Positions 8,025-16,424 of a DNA stretch of 64,000 nucleotides are shown in pieces. Made by a program: the position numbers and the translations under genes. The stretch covers positions 248,001 to 312,000 of the forward strand of contig NZ_CP187555.1 in NCBI RefSeq assembly GCF_049860805.1. The letters run 5' to 3'. Every line of letters starts with the position of its first letter. The stretch's first letter is position 1. Origin of the DNA: Parabacteroides sp900760525. GTDB taxonomy: Bacteria; Bacteroidota; Bacteroidia; Bacteroidales; Tannerellaceae. The notes under the pieces were generated by a model that saw only the letters and a program-made list of their open reading frames with translations, was not told the DNA's origin and did no database searches.

Positions 8025-9065
8025 TTATTTGTTTAGCCATATTTTTATACGCTTATTCATAGGCTTTTCAAAATAGTAGTAGGAAAGCAGGCTAAGCAGG
8101 ACGATAATGCCGAACAGAACCGGAACTGCAATATACCACGCTATATGGAAGCTGCTTCCTTTCTGCCATTCCGAATAGGTGAGCAGAACAAAAAGATGGA
8201 TCAGATAAAAACTGAAACTGATCTCTCCTCCTATTATTAAAAAGCGATTGGACAGGAGACGCGAAACGTAGCCTTTTTGCAATGAGAAACTGATCAGGAT
8301 CGCGGCTACCGGTAGCCAATAGTAACAGGAGTATCTATATACTTTAGGTATTTCTACCGCATAGAAATAAAAAGCGAAAAATAAGATAATGGAAGCTATT
8401 TCAATGAGAGTCCCTTGAGATAAGGTGATGTTTTTGTTTTTCAGTCGGTCGTATAGCTGGAATAGCAGCATACCGACGAGGAAGTCCGGGAGCCGGGTGA
8501 TCGGATTCACATACCAATATCCTTTAATATCGCTTTCAGGAGTAAAATGCATACCGACAACGATCAGAATGGTTGCAATTACAAAAACATAAAGCAGATG
8601 CTTGTAATTCTTGGTTAACGGAATGAGGAAAGGAAAGCAGAAATAAAAAAGCTGCTCGCAACATAAACTCCAGGAAGGGCTGTTGAATGAGAAGAAATAA
8701 TCGGCTTTGGGTATGTAGCTGTTTGTCAGTGTGAGCGAAGCTAAAAAGTGTTTGAGCCAATCCATTGCTCCCGACGCGATTACATAGTTGCCTAATACAA
8801 CGGCAATCAATAACGTCAGCCAATGGAGCGGATAAATGCGGGCTATGCGTGCCACCCAAAAAGTTCGTTTGGTTATCTTGTTTTCGCTTAGTCGCTTTTG
8901 ATAATTATAAGCTATGATAAAACCGCTCAATACAAAAAAGAAGCTGACACCGACAAACCCTTCTTTGAAAAAGTGGGTATTGAAAAAGCTGTCTATCACG
9001 TAGCAGTGTGCACTGAAAACCATTATGGCGAATATAAACCGTAGTGATGTTAATGTGTCGATCAT
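8025..9065 (-). CDS. Membrane acyltransferase, acyltransferase-3 (OafA/NodX-like) family
   Basis: The 346-residue integral membrane protein has about ten hydrophobic segments. It begins MIDTLTSLRFIFAIMVFSAH, carrying the family's N-terminal Arg followed about ten residues later by His. FVGVSFFFVLSGFIIAYNYQ and a conserved aromatic block near residue 130 (FSFNSPSWSLCCEQLFYFCF) are also typical. Family members move acetyl or other acyl groups across or at the inner membrane onto sugars of LPS, capsule or exported glycans. No glycosyltransferase neighbours exist here, so the acceptor is unknown. It is monocistronic, divergent from the DUF4290 operon, and its upstream DNA contains the tandem repeats at 9108-9282. 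A TTTATTTG (minus strand, 9172-9179) resembles its -7 box. Confidence 0.85.
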   Translation of the reverse strand: MIDTLTSLRFIFAIMVFSAHCYVIDSFFNTHFFKEGFVGVSFFFVLSGFIIAYNYQKRLSENKITKRTFWVARIARIYPLHWLTLLIAVVLGNYVIASGAMDWLKHFLASLTLTNSYIPKADYFFSFNSPSWSLCCEQLFYFCFPFLIPLTKNYKHLLYVFVIATILIVVGMHFTPESDIKGYWYVNPITRLPDFLVGMLLFQLYDRLKNKNITLSQGTLIEIASIILFFAFYFYAVEIPKVYRYSCYYWLPVAAILISFSLQKGYVSRLLSNRFLIIGGEISFSFYLIHLFVLLTYSEWQKGSSFHIAWYIAVPVLFGIIVLLSLLSYYYFEKPMNKRIKIWLNK

Positions 9066-9107
9066 GGCTTTGTTTTTTTGTCTGGTTGTAAAGATCGGAA
9101 TTTAATT

Positions 9108-9282
9108 CGGATAAAAATTTATGGAGAGGTACTAAAAACTCTATAGGCAGGCGATAAAAATCTATTTCCTTCAAATAAATTCTGTAATCAGTGTCAGCGA
9201 TTACATAATCATTGCCACTGATTATATAATCAGTGGCGGTGATTTTATAATTGGTGTCACTGATTACAGAATAAATGCAAGG
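9108..9282. repeat. Two adjoining tandem arrays, 3 x 22 bp and 5 x 21 bp, forming a 94-bp palindrome
   Basis: The first array (9108-9129, 9130-9151, 9152-9173) shares a TAAAAAYTYTAT-like core and is weakly conserved. The second has 21-base units starting at 9178, 9199, 9220, 9241 and 9262, with GATTAnATAATCAnTGnC-like sequence. Because units are themselves near-palindromic, 9179-9272 folds as one imperfect palindrome centred on CACTGATTATATAATCAGTG (9216-9235). The region lies between two divergent genes and the repeats abut the probable minus-strand -7 box. Bases 9066-9107 show nothing else. Confidence 0.75.
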
Positions 9283-9335
9283 GGAAACAAGATTTGTCCC
9301 CTGTCTGTTATCTTTTAGATTGCCGGCAGAGCTGT

Positions 9336-9367
9336 ATTGTTTAAATGAATTATAATCTGTAACTTTG
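9336..9367 (+). promoter_or_regulatory. Promoter of the DUF4290-murA-rimM operon
   Basis: ATTG (9336-9339), a 20-base gap, then TAACTTTG (9360-9367) match the Bacteroidetes consensus well. The ATG of the first gene follows 20 bases later, leaving a very short leader. Confidence 0.65.
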
Positions 9368-9387
9368 CCGAATAAACAGAATTTGTA

Positions 9388-9990
9388 ATGAAATATAATA
9401 CAGAAGAAAAGAAATTGGTTATGCCCGAATATGGACGCAATATACAGAATATGGTGGACTATTGCATTACCATTCAGGACAGGGAAGAACGTAAACGCTG
9501 CGCAGACACAATAATCAACATCATGGGAAATATGTTTCCCCACTTACGCGATGTAAACGACTTCAAACATATTCTTTGGGATCACCTGGCTATTATGGCC
9601 GACTTTAAGCTGGATATCGATTATCCGTACGAGATCGTGAAGAAAGAAGACCTTTACTCGCGTCCCCCGCGCATACCTTATAATAATTCACGTATCCGCT
9701 ACCGTCATTACGGCAAGACGCTTGAGAAAATGATCCAGAAAGCAACCGAATTCGAACCGGGCATGGAAAAGGACCAGTTGATCAAATTGCTGGCTACGCA
9801 GATGAAGAAGTCGTTCCTGACCTGGAACAAGGAGTCTGTAGACGACCGGAAGATCTTCAAAGACCTCGACGAGCTGTCCGAAGGACGGATCATCCTGGAT
9901 GAAGAAGTGCACAAGCTGGCGGAAAGCCGTGATATACTTGCTCGCAACAATACGACTAACAAGAAAAATTATTCACGTAAAGGCCGATGA
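9388..9990 (+). CDS. DUF4290 domain protein
   Basis: The 200-residue soluble protein is recognised by its N-terminal stretch MPEYGRNIQNMVDYCITIQD and the following helix with KRCADTIINIMGNMFPHLRD, typical of DUF4290 proteins of Bacteroidetes. No signal peptide or membrane segment is present. The tail (170-200) is rich in Asn, Lys and Arg. The function is not known. Its stop overlaps the murA start (ATGA), so the two are translationally coupled, and it heads an operon of cell-wall, ribosome and isoprenoid genes. A role in envelope growth is possible but only by association. Confidence 0.85.
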   Translation: MKYNTEEKKLVMPEYGRNIQNMVDYCITIQDREERKRCADTIINIMGNMFPHLRDVNDFKHILWDHLAIMADFKLDIDYPYEIVKKEDLYSRPPRIPYNNSRIRYRHYGKTLEKMIQKATEFEPGMEKDQLIKLLATQMKKSFLTWNKESVDDRKIFKDLDELSEGRIILDEEVHKLAESRDILARNNTTNKKNYSRKGR

Positions 9991-11291
9991 GTTCATTTGT
10001 CATAGAAGGCGGTTACCGGTTGTCCGGTGAGATTGTCCCGCAGGGCGCAAAGAATGAGGCCCTGCAGGTCATTTGTGCAACTTTGCTTACGCCGGAAAAA
10101 GTGACAATCTATAATGTCCCGGATATCTTGGATGTGAATAACCTGATACAACTCCTGCGCGATATGCAGGTGAAGGTGGAACATCCGGCTGCCGATACCT
10201 ATACTTTCCAGGCCGATGCCGTCGACTTGAATTATCTCGAGACAGACGAATTCTTGCGTAAAAGCGGTTCCCTGCGCGGCTCGGTGATGATTGTCGGTCC
10301 GCTGGTCGCCCGTTTTGGTAAAGCGTTGATCCCGAAACCGGGAGGCGATAAGATCGGGCGTCGTCGTCTGGATACCCATTTTGTCGGTATTCAGAAGTTG
10401 GGAGCCTGCTTCAGTTACGATTCCGACCGCCAGCTCTACGAGATAGAGGCGAAGAAGCTGGAAGGCGCTTATATGCTGCTCGACGAGGCTTCGGTGACCG
10501 GTACGGCCAATATCCTGATGGCGGCTGTGCTTGCGGAAGGGAAAACAACGATCTATAATGCCGCCTGCGAACCGTATCTGCAACAACTTTCTTCCATGCT
10601 GAACCGTATGGGAGCCCGTATTTCGGGTGTCGGCTCCAATTTGTTGACAATAGAAGGGGTTGAGGCGCTGGGAGGCACTTCGCATACGATCCTGCCGGAT
10701 ATGATCGAGGTCGGCAGTTTCATCGGAATGGCCGCTATGACCGGTTCCGATATCACGATCAAAAATACAGGCTATGATATGTTGGGGATTATTCCCGACT
10801 CATTCCGTCGCCTGGGGATTACGGTCGAACAGACCGGCGACGATATCCATATTCCGACGCATGATTCCTATCAGATCGATACCTTCATCGATGGTTCCAT
10901 CATGACGATTGCCGATGCTCCCTGGCCGGGACTGACGCCGGACTTGCTGAGTGTCTTCTTAGTTGTGGCGACGCAGGCCGTCGGCAGCGTGCTGATCCAT
11001 CAGAAGATGTTCGAAAGCCGCCTTTTCTTTGTCGACAAACTGATCGATATGGGGGCGCAGATCATCCTTTGCGATCCGCACAGGGCGACGGTGATCGGGT
11101 TGGGCAATCGTTTCAAACTGCGTGGTTCCAACATGGTATCTCCGGATATCCGTGCGGGTATAGCCTTGCTGATCGCGGCGATGAGCGCCGAAGGAACCAG
11201 CCATATCCACAATATCGACCAGATAGACCGCGGGTATCAGAATATTGACAAACGGTTGAACAGCATCGGGGCACGTATTACCCGACTTTAA
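9987..11291 (+). CDS. murA: UDP-N-acetylglucosamine 1-carboxyvinyltransferase
   Basis: The 434-residue protein matches the usual MurA length. MurA transfers enolpyruvate from PEP to UDP-GlcNAc, the first committed step of peptidoglycan synthesis, in the cytoplasm. The sequence has the start motif GGYRLSGEIVPQGAKNEAL with Lys22, GPLVARFG, and the later repeats of the two-domain inside-out barrel. The flexible active-site loop reads PGGDKIGRRRLD: Asp121 stands where the Cys (Cys115 in E. coli) that fosfomycin alkylates normally sits. Asp at this position is known to keep activity and confer intrinsic fosfomycin resistance in other bacteria. The ATG overlaps the DUF4290 stop and rimM follows 11 bases after its end. 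Confidence 0.95.
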   Translation: MSSFVIEGGYRLSGEIVPQGAKNEALQVICATLLTPEKVTIYNVPDILDVNNLIQLLRDMQVKVEHPAADTYTFQADAVDLNYLETDEFLRKSGSLRGSVMIVGPLVARFGKALIPKPGGDKIGRRRLDTHFVGIQKLGACFSYDSDRQLYEIEAKKLEGAYMLLDEASVTGTANILMAAVLAEGKTTIYNAACEPYLQQLSSMLNRMGARISGVGSNLLTIEGVEALGGTSHTILPDMIEVGSFIGMAAMTGSDITIKNTGYDMLGIIPDSFRRLGITVEQTGDDIHIPTHDSYQIDTFIDGSIMTIADAPWPGLTPDLLSVFLVVATQAVGSVLIHQKMFESRLFFVDKLIDMGAQIILCDPHRATVIGLGNRFKLRGSNMVSPDIRAGIALLIAAMSAEGTSHIHNIDQIDRGYQNIDKRLNSIGARITRL

Positions 11292-11302
11292 ACATTCTTG
11301 TC

Positions 11303-11824
11303 ATGATTAAAAAAGAAGATGTTTTCAAGATAGGACAGTTTGCCAAACCTCATGGCATAAAAGGGGAGATCGCGCTGGTTACGAACAGCGACGTTTTCGA
11401 TGATTCGGACGATCCGTATATCATATGCGAGATGGACGGGATCTTAGTCCCTTTTTTCATTGAGGAGTACCGCTATAAGACGGATACCGTCATTCTTCTG
11501 AAGTTGAAGAATGTGGACGACGAGAAAGCAGCCCGTGAATTTTCAAACCGCGAAGTCTTTTATTCGCTCGATGAAGTGGATGAGGACGACCTGGTGGGAG
11601 ATATGACGTGGGACAGTTTTATCGGCTACCGCGTCATAGACGGGCATCATGGCGAAATCGGCGAGATTACTGATGTCGACGAGTCGACCATCAACGTCCT
11701 TTTGCAGATCGACCATAACGGCGAAGAGCTTTTGTTGCCTGCCGCCGAAGAGCTGATCCTGTCTGCCGATCATGAGAATAAGACGCTGACCGTTTCCATT
11801 CCGGAAGGTTTGCTGGATTTATGA
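11303..11824 (+). CDS. rimM: Ribosome maturation factor RimM
   Basis: The 173-residue protein has the two-domain RimM layout. An N-terminal barrel begins KIGQFAKPHGIKGEIAL, with the family's G-K-P-H-G-I-G-E pattern, and a C-terminal PRC-barrel starts near residue 95 (YRVIDGHHGEIGEITDVDES). RimM binds ribosomal protein S19 and assists processing and assembly of the 30S subunit head. In many bacteria rimM pairs with trmD; here it sits between murA and an M23 peptidase. The sequence is very acidic, and no unusual residues were noticed. Spacing to the neighbours (11 and 15 bases) implies co-transcription. Confidence 0.93.
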   Translation: MIKKEDVFKIGQFAKPHGIKGEIALVTNSDVFDDSDDPYIICEMDGILVPFFIEEYRYKTDTVILLKLKNVDDEKAAREFSNREVFYSLDEVDEDDLVGDMTWDSFIGYRVIDGHHGEIGEITDVDESTINVLLQIDHNGEELLLPAAEELILSADHENKTLTVSIPEGLLDL

Positions 11825-11839
11825 AATTGACGAATACAC

Positions 11840-12712
11840 ATGGCACAAAAGCAAAGACGAACAAATAAGAAATCATTCTGGCACCGGATCCGGTTTAAAT
11901 ACAAACTGTCTTTCTTCAATGAAGGAACGTTGGAAGAAGTATGGTCTTTCCGGTTGTCGCAGCTTTCCGCATTTGCGATGTTAGGCTTGTTTGCTTTCCT
12001 GCTGATCGCCTTTACAGCCTTGATTATCATTAAGACGCCGATACGTAACTACCTGCCGGGCTATCTGGATGTGGAGGTCCGTAAGGAAATCATGCAAAAT
12101 GCCCTGCGTGCCGATTCGCTGGAAAGGATGATACAGATACAATCTCTTTATCTGAATAATGTAGCCGGTATCCTGTCGGGAACGATGCCGATCGATTCGA
12201 TTCGAGAGATCGATTCGTTGGCGCGGGTGAATCCTGACTATGAGATTCCGCAAACGAAGGAGGAGAAGAAATTCGTAAAAGACTTTGAAGAGGCGGAGAA
12301 ATATAACTTAGCTGTCCTGGACCCGAACCCGGTTCCTACCGACGGTGTCTTTTTCTATAAACCTGTCAATGGAGTGGTTTCTTCGCATTATGATGCCAAT
12401 ATCCGGCATTATGGCGTGGACTTGGTTGCCGCCCCGAAAGAAAGCGTGCTGGCGACATTGGATGGTACGGTGGTCTTTGCCGGCTTCGATCCGAACTCCG
12501 GGAATGTGATACAGGTGCAGCATAAGAACGGTTTTTTATCGATCTATAAACATAATGAATTATTGCTGAAAGAGGTGGGCGACCGTGTCGTTGCGGGCGA
12601 GGCCATTGCTCTGGTAGGCAATACGGGCAAATTGTCGACCGGCCCGCATCTCCATTTCGAGTTGTGGTATAAAGGTGGTCCGGTCAACCCCGAAGAATAT
12701 ATAGCATTTTAA
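11840..12712 (+). CDS. Membrane-anchored M23 family metallopeptidase
   Basis: The 290-residue protein has a basic N-terminus, one transmembrane segment (about 42-65), a linker predicted helical, and a C-terminal M23/LytM domain (about 165-290). Zinc ligands are visible: His190 and Asp194 in RHYGVDL, and His270/His272 in GPHLHFELW. These enzymes cut peptidoglycan cross-links, or act as activators when inactive; here all ligands are present, so an active endopeptidase facing the periplasm is likely. It is placed between rimM and dxr with gaps of 15 and 5 bases, in an operon that starts with cell-wall synthesis. Confidence 0.9.
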   Translation: MAQKQRRTNKKSFWHRIRFKYKLSFFNEGTLEEVWSFRLSQLSAFAMLGLFAFLLIAFTALIIIKTPIRNYLPGYLDVEVRKEIMQNALRADSLERMIQIQSLYLNNVAGILSGTMPIDSIREIDSLARVNPDYEIPQTKEEKKFVKDFEEAEKYNLAVLDPNPVPTDGVFFYKPVNGVVSSHYDANIRHYGVDLVAAPKESVLATLDGTVVFAGFDPNSGNVIQVQHKNGFLSIYKHNELLLKEVGDRVVAGEAIALVGNTGKLSTGPHLHFELWYKGGPVNPEEYIAF

Positions 12713-12717
12713 TACGC

Positions 12718-13884
12718 ATGAAAAGAAACTTGGCCATATTAGGCTCTACAGGTTCTATCGGAACGCAGGCTTTGGAAGTTGTCAGCGAACATCCCGACCT
12801 TTTTGAAGTGTATGCCCTCACTGCCAATAATCAGGTGGATCTGCTGATCAACCAGGCACGTAAATATATGCCCGAAGTGGTGGTAATCGCCAACGAGCAG
12901 AAATATCCCGAACTGAAGGAGGCGTTGGAAGACCTTCCCATCAAGGTGTGGGCGGGCTCGGATGCCATCGCCCAGGTCGTGCAGTCGGAACCGATCGACA
13001 TGGTGCTGACGGCGATGGTGGGGTATGCCGGGCTGAAACCGACGATTGCCGCGATCAAAGCCGGTAAGGCGATCGCGCTGGCAAACAAGGAGACGTTGGT
13101 AGTGGCAGGCGAACTGATCACAGCCTTGGCTGTCGAACACAAAGTGCCTATCCTGCCAGTCGATTCTGAACATTCTGCCATTTTCCAGTGTTTAGCGGGA
13201 GAGTGGGAGAATCCGGTGGAAAAGATATTGCTGACGGCTTCAGGCGGCCCTTTCCGTACCAAGACAATGGAGGAACTGGCGGTCGTGACCAAGGCGCAGG
13301 CGTTGAAGCATCCGAACTGGAGCATGGGCGCGAAGATCACGATCGACTCGGCGTCGATGATGAACAAGGGGTTCGAGATGATCGAGGCGAAGTGGCTGTT
13401 CGGGGTTACGCCGGAACAGATACAGGTCGTGGTGCATCCGCAGTCGGTGATCCATTCGATGGTTCAGTTCGAAGATGGCGCGGTGATCGCCCAGCTGGGC
13501 ATCCCCGACATGAAACTGCCGATCAGCTATGCTTTCTCTTATCCTAAACGATTGCACAGCAAGGCGCCCCGTCTGGATTTCACCCAATATGCAACGCTTA
13601 CTTTCGAGGAGCCGGATATGGAACGTTTCCGTAACCTGGCGTTCGCTTTCGATGCGGTCCGGAAAGGCGGAAATATGCCTTGTATCCTGAATGCGGCCAA
13701 CGAAGTGGTGGTTGCCGCTTTCCTGCGTGACGAGATCGGTTTCTTGCAGATGAGCGACGTGATCGAAAAAACGATGGCAAAAGCCACCTTTATCCCGACT
13801 CCCACCTACGAAGATTATGTGGCGACGGATGCGGAGGCGCGGAGGATGGCAATTGAAAATGGAAAATTGAAAGTTGAAAATTAA
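12718..13884 (+). CDS. dxr: 1-deoxy-D-xylulose 5-phosphate reductoisomerase
   Basis: The 388-residue enzyme carries out the second step of the MEP isoprenoid pathway (DXP to MEP, NADPH-dependent). Visible features are the NADPH loop GSTGSIGTQ (9-17), ANKETLVVAG, the metal site PVDSEHSAIFQC with Asp149 and Glu151, HPNWSMGAKITIDSASMMNKG, and LNAANEVVVAAF near the C-terminus. The end is odd: the last dozen residues (MAIENGKLKVEN) are encoded by the start of an AT-rich repeat (13851-13882), so the natural C-terminus seems to have been replaced or extended by repeat DNA. This is unlikely to disturb the core. It is the last gene of the DUF4290-to-dxr run; rseP follows after 157 bases. Confidence 0.95.
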   Translation: MKRNLAILGSTGSIGTQALEVVSEHPDLFEVYALTANNQVDLLINQARKYMPEVVVIANEQKYPELKEALEDLPIKVWAGSDAIAQVVQSEPIDMVLTAMVGYAGLKPTIAAIKAGKAIALANKETLVVAGELITALAVEHKVPILPVDSEHSAIFQCLAGEWENPVEKILLTASGGPFRTKTMEELAVVTKAQALKHPNWSMGAKITIDSASMMNKGFEMIEAKWLFGVTPEQIQVVVHPQSVIHSMVQFEDGAVIAQLGIPDMKLPISYAFSYPKRLHSKAPRLDFTQYATLTFEEPDMERFRNLAFAFDAVRKGGNMPCILNAANEVVVAAFLRDEIGFLQMSDVIEKTMAKATFIPTPTYEDYVATDAEARRMAIENGKLKVEN

Positions 13885-14032
13885 CAATGGACAATTGACA
13901 AGGAGAATGAATGTTTAATAATTAAATAATTAGCAATAGACGATTGAGAATGAGTAAAGACCAATTAAAACACGGTATCAGCAGATAACGTATCCGTTTT
14001 AATTTTCAACTTCCCATTTTCAATTTTCAATT
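13851..14032. repeat. AT-rich inverted repeat pair between dxr and rseP
   Basis: Arms 13851-13882 and 14001-14032 (32 bases each) match in inverse at 29 positions and are built from AATTGAAAAT-like words. The left arm is inside the dxr reading frame, and the right arm ends 10 bases before the rseP start. The same word family recurs in tandem ahead of secA (24702-24731). Confidence 0.7.
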
Positions 14033-14041
14033 AAAAAGACG

Positions 14042-15376
14042 ATGGAGACATTTTTAGTTAAGGCCCTTCAGCTCATTCTGAGCTTATCGATATTAGTGTT
14101 AGTCCACGAGTTCGGGCATTTTATCTTTGCCCGTATCTTTAAGGTCCGGGTAGAGAAGTTCTACCTTTTCTTTGACCCGTGGTTCTCGATTTTTAAATTC
14201 AAGCCTAAAAACAGTGAAACGGAATACGGTATCGGTTGGCTTCCCCTGGGAGGTTATTGCAAGATATCCGGTATGATCGACGAAAGTATGGACAAGGAGG
14301 CGATGGCACAGCCGCCGAAGCCTTACGAGTTCCGTTCCAAGCCTGCCGGACAGCGGTTGATGATTATGGTTGCCGGCGTGCTGTTTAACTTTCTGCTGGC
14401 GTTGTTTATTTATTCGATGGTGTTGTTCACCTGGGGCGATACTTTCCTGCCGCTGAAAAATGTGAAGGCCGGTATGGACTACAGTGAAACGTTCCACAGC
14501 GTAGGGTTCCGGGATGGAGATATCCTGCTGAAAGCGGACGATACGGAGTTGGAGCGTTTCGGTGAAGACTGTTTCCGCCATGTCCTCAATGCGCAGAACG
14601 TAACGGTTTTGCGTGACGGTGTGGAGACGGTTATTCCCATCCCTGAAGATATGGCACAGCGCGTTATGCGGGATAAGAAGGGGTTTGCCTCCTATCGTTT
14701 CCCGATGGTCGTGCGCGAACTGGGTGAAACGCTAAGTGGTGTATCGCCTGCCGCTGTTGCCGGTTTACAGCCGAAAGACAGTATCGTCTCTATCAACGGC
14801 ATCGTAACCCCTTCTTTCTATGAAGTGGGAGAGGTGCTTGCACAAAATAAGGATAAGGATGTCACAGTCGGCTTCTATCGTGCCGGTGTCCCGCAAACGT
14901 TGACGTTGCATACGGATACGGCCGGGAAGATGGGTGTCTATCCTGTTTCCCCTTTTGATATGTACCAGACGGTGACTCGTAAATACGGTTTCTTCGAGTC
15001 TTTCCCTGCCGGTGTCATGCTGGGTGTGAATACACTGAAAGGTTATATCAGCGACATGAAATATGTCTTTACAAAAGAGGGTGCTTCCAGTTTGGGCGGC
15101 TTCGGAACGATCGGCAGCCTCTTCCCGGCTGAATGGGATTGGCAGGCGTTCTGGATGAAGACGGCTTTCCTCTCCATCATCCTTGCCTTTATGAATATCC
15201 TGCCGATTCCGGCTCTGGACGGCGGACACGTGATGTTCCTGCTCTACGAAGTGATTGCACGCCGCAAGCCGAGCGACAAGTTCCTCGAATATGCGCAGAT
15301 CACCGGAATGTTCCTGTTGTTCGCATTGCTGATCTATGCAAACGGGAACGATATTTTCAGGTATTTCTTCAAATAA
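14042..15376 (+). CDS. rseP: Site-2 (RIP) metalloprotease RseP-like
   Basis: The 444-residue inner-membrane protein has the zinc motif HEFGH (His22, Glu23, His26) in the first membrane helix and the distal motif NILPIPALDGGH (Asn385, Asp393) in a later helix, with a final helix near 415-435. Two PDZ-like regions lie in between (about 125-215 and 220-300). Family members cleave membrane-embedded anti-sigma factors or other single-span proteins. Dxr-RseP adjacency is common in bacteria. Whether it acts on the FecR anti-sigma factor encoded at 34464 is speculative. Bases 15377-15478 after the stop contain only a weak inverted repeat (GGGTTCAC at 15404 with GTGAACCC at 15453). Confidence 0.93.
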   Translation: METFLVKALQLILSLSILVLVHEFGHFIFARIFKVRVEKFYLFFDPWFSIFKFKPKNSETEYGIGWLPLGGYCKISGMIDESMDKEAMAQPPKPYEFRSKPAGQRLMIMVAGVLFNFLLALFIYSMVLFTWGDTFLPLKNVKAGMDYSETFHSVGFRDGDILLKADDTELERFGEDCFRHVLNAQNVTVLRDGVETVIPIPEDMAQRVMRDKKGFASYRFPMVVRELGETLSGVSPAAVAGLQPKDSIVSINGIVTPSFYEVGEVLAQNKDKDVTVGFYRAGVPQTLTLHTDTAGKMGVYPVSPFDMYQTVTRKYGFFESFPAGVMLGVNTLKGYISDMKYVFTKEGASSLGGFGTIGSLFPAEWDWQAFWMKTAFLSIILAFMNILPIPALDGGHVMFLLYEVIARRKPSDKFLEYAQITGMFLLFALLIYANGNDIFRYFFK

Positions 15377-15550
15377 GCGATGGATTTGCAATTCATTTGT
15401 TTGGGGTTCACCTTCACAATGCCTGCAAGTTGTTGTAGCCCAGATAGAAATAGTGAACCCTGTGGAGGGACTATATAAAAGTAACTGTAAGCGTCTCCGC
15501 GATCCCCTCTTTTCCCCTTATAAAAGAGTCTCTACCTTTGTCTTAAAAAA

Positions 15551-15982
15551 ATGGAAAGAAGAAGTATTCAAGAGTATGCAGAAGAGTATAAAAATCGTCT
15601 AAAAGCAGGCGAAGATTTAGACTTTGTAGCTTATTGTCGTAGCTATGGCTTGCGTGTGGATAGCGTTCGTCAATGGATGCGCCGCCATGGCATGGATCCC
15701 AAGGCCATTCAACTGGGAATAGTATTGGAACGCTACCATTGTAAGCAGTTGGAAGATCAGGCCGTCTGCCAGAGTGTAGCAGGAGAAATGATCCCGCTTC
15801 AATTCACAGGGCGTGAAAAAGTAAAAGAGACCCGCTTAGTGGATGCAGAGAAACTGCTTAAAGGGATTCATATCACATTCCCCGACGGGGGAATCATCCA
15901 GATAAAAGAATGCGTTGCCGAAACATTGTGCCATTTTATCCACCTCTATTACGGAAGAAAGGAGGACACATGTTCGCGCTGA
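15551..15982 (+). CDS. IS66 accessory protein TnpA-like (helix-turn-helix)
   Basis: The 143-residue first gene of the IS66 element lies 41 bases inside the left inverted repeat. The N-terminal half is a probable DNA-binding helix-turn-helix (AYCRSYGLRVDSVRQWMRRH). The C-terminal part ends with a beta-rich IS66-type stretch (GIHITFPDGGIIQIKE). In IS66 relatives this product is required for transposition together with TnpB and TnpC, probably by binding ends. Its stop lies 13 bases past the tnpB start, typical overlap for this family. Confidence 0.85.
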   Translation: MERRSIQEYAEEYKNRLKAGEDLDFVAYCRSYGLRVDSVRQWMRRHGMDPKAIQLGIVLERYHCKQLEDQAVCQSVAGEMIPLQFTGREKVKETRLVDAEKLLKGIHITFPDGGIIQIKECVAETLCHFIHLYYGRKEDTCSR

Positions 15983-16323
15983 CCGAGTCGTTAAATTACT
16001 ATTTATGTCCCCGCTATGTAAACATGTGTTCAGGGATCAATGCCTTGTCCGTGATTGTCCGGAACGATCTCAAGCGTAACCCCGTATCGGGTGAAGTATT
16101 CTTGTTCGTTAACAAATCCCGTACAATAATCAAGCTCCTGCACTGGGAAAAAGGCGGTTTTGTCCTTTATCAGAAACGTCTGGAAGAGGGGACGTTTGAA
16201 ATACCTTGTTTTGACCCCGGCAGTGGCCGTTATCAGATGAGGTGGGAAAGTTTCTTTTTGATGATGGAGGGGGTGAGCCTGAAAAGCGCACGGTTCCGCA
16301 AACGCTTCAAGGGACCTGTCTAA
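15970..16323 (+). CDS. tnpB: IS66 Orf2 protein (TnpB)
   Basis: The 117-residue protein begins at ATG 15970, overlapping the upstream gene. The IS66 Orf2 signature is clear: NMCSGINALSVIVRNDL, GEVFLFVNKSRTIIKLLHWE and GGFVLYQKRLEEGTFEIP. An upstream in-frame ATG at 15910 would add 20 residues inside the first gene and is unlikely. TnpB is needed for transposition of several IS66 elements; its biochemical role is not settled. A 9-bp hairpin (16349-16387, TATGCCACA with TGTGGCATA) lies between it and the transposase gene, probably limiting transposase expression. Confidence 0.92.
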   Translation: MFALTESLNYYLCPRYVNMCSGINALSVIVRNDLKRNPVSGEVFLFVNKSRTIIKLLHWEKGGFVLYQKRLEEGTFEIPCFDPGSGRYQMRWESFFLMMEGVSLKSARFRKRFKGPV

Positions 16324-16348
16324 TGGCGTCCTTTATATCACATATATC

Positions 16349-16420
16349 TATGCCACAGTTATTTACAAGTAAAATAATTGTGGCATAATTATTTAATTCC
16401 ATTCCCTTTTCATATCTTTG
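16349..16420 (+). promoter_or_regulatory. Hairpin and -7-like box ahead of the IS66 transposase
   Basis: TATGCCACA (16349-16357) pairs with TGTGGCATA (16379-16387), and extra AT pairs extend the stem. TATCTTTG (16413-16420) downstream fits the Bacteroidetes -7 box, but no -33 box is evident. Together they could decouple transposase expression from the two upstream genes. Confidence 0.4.
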
Positions 16421-16424
16421 CGGC

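Noticed and set aside
8905..9543. 212-codon open frame on the minus strand containing a 7-residue repeat
   Set aside because: It overlaps both the acyltransferase start and the DUF4290 gene; the heptapeptide repeat is only the 21-bp array read in frame.
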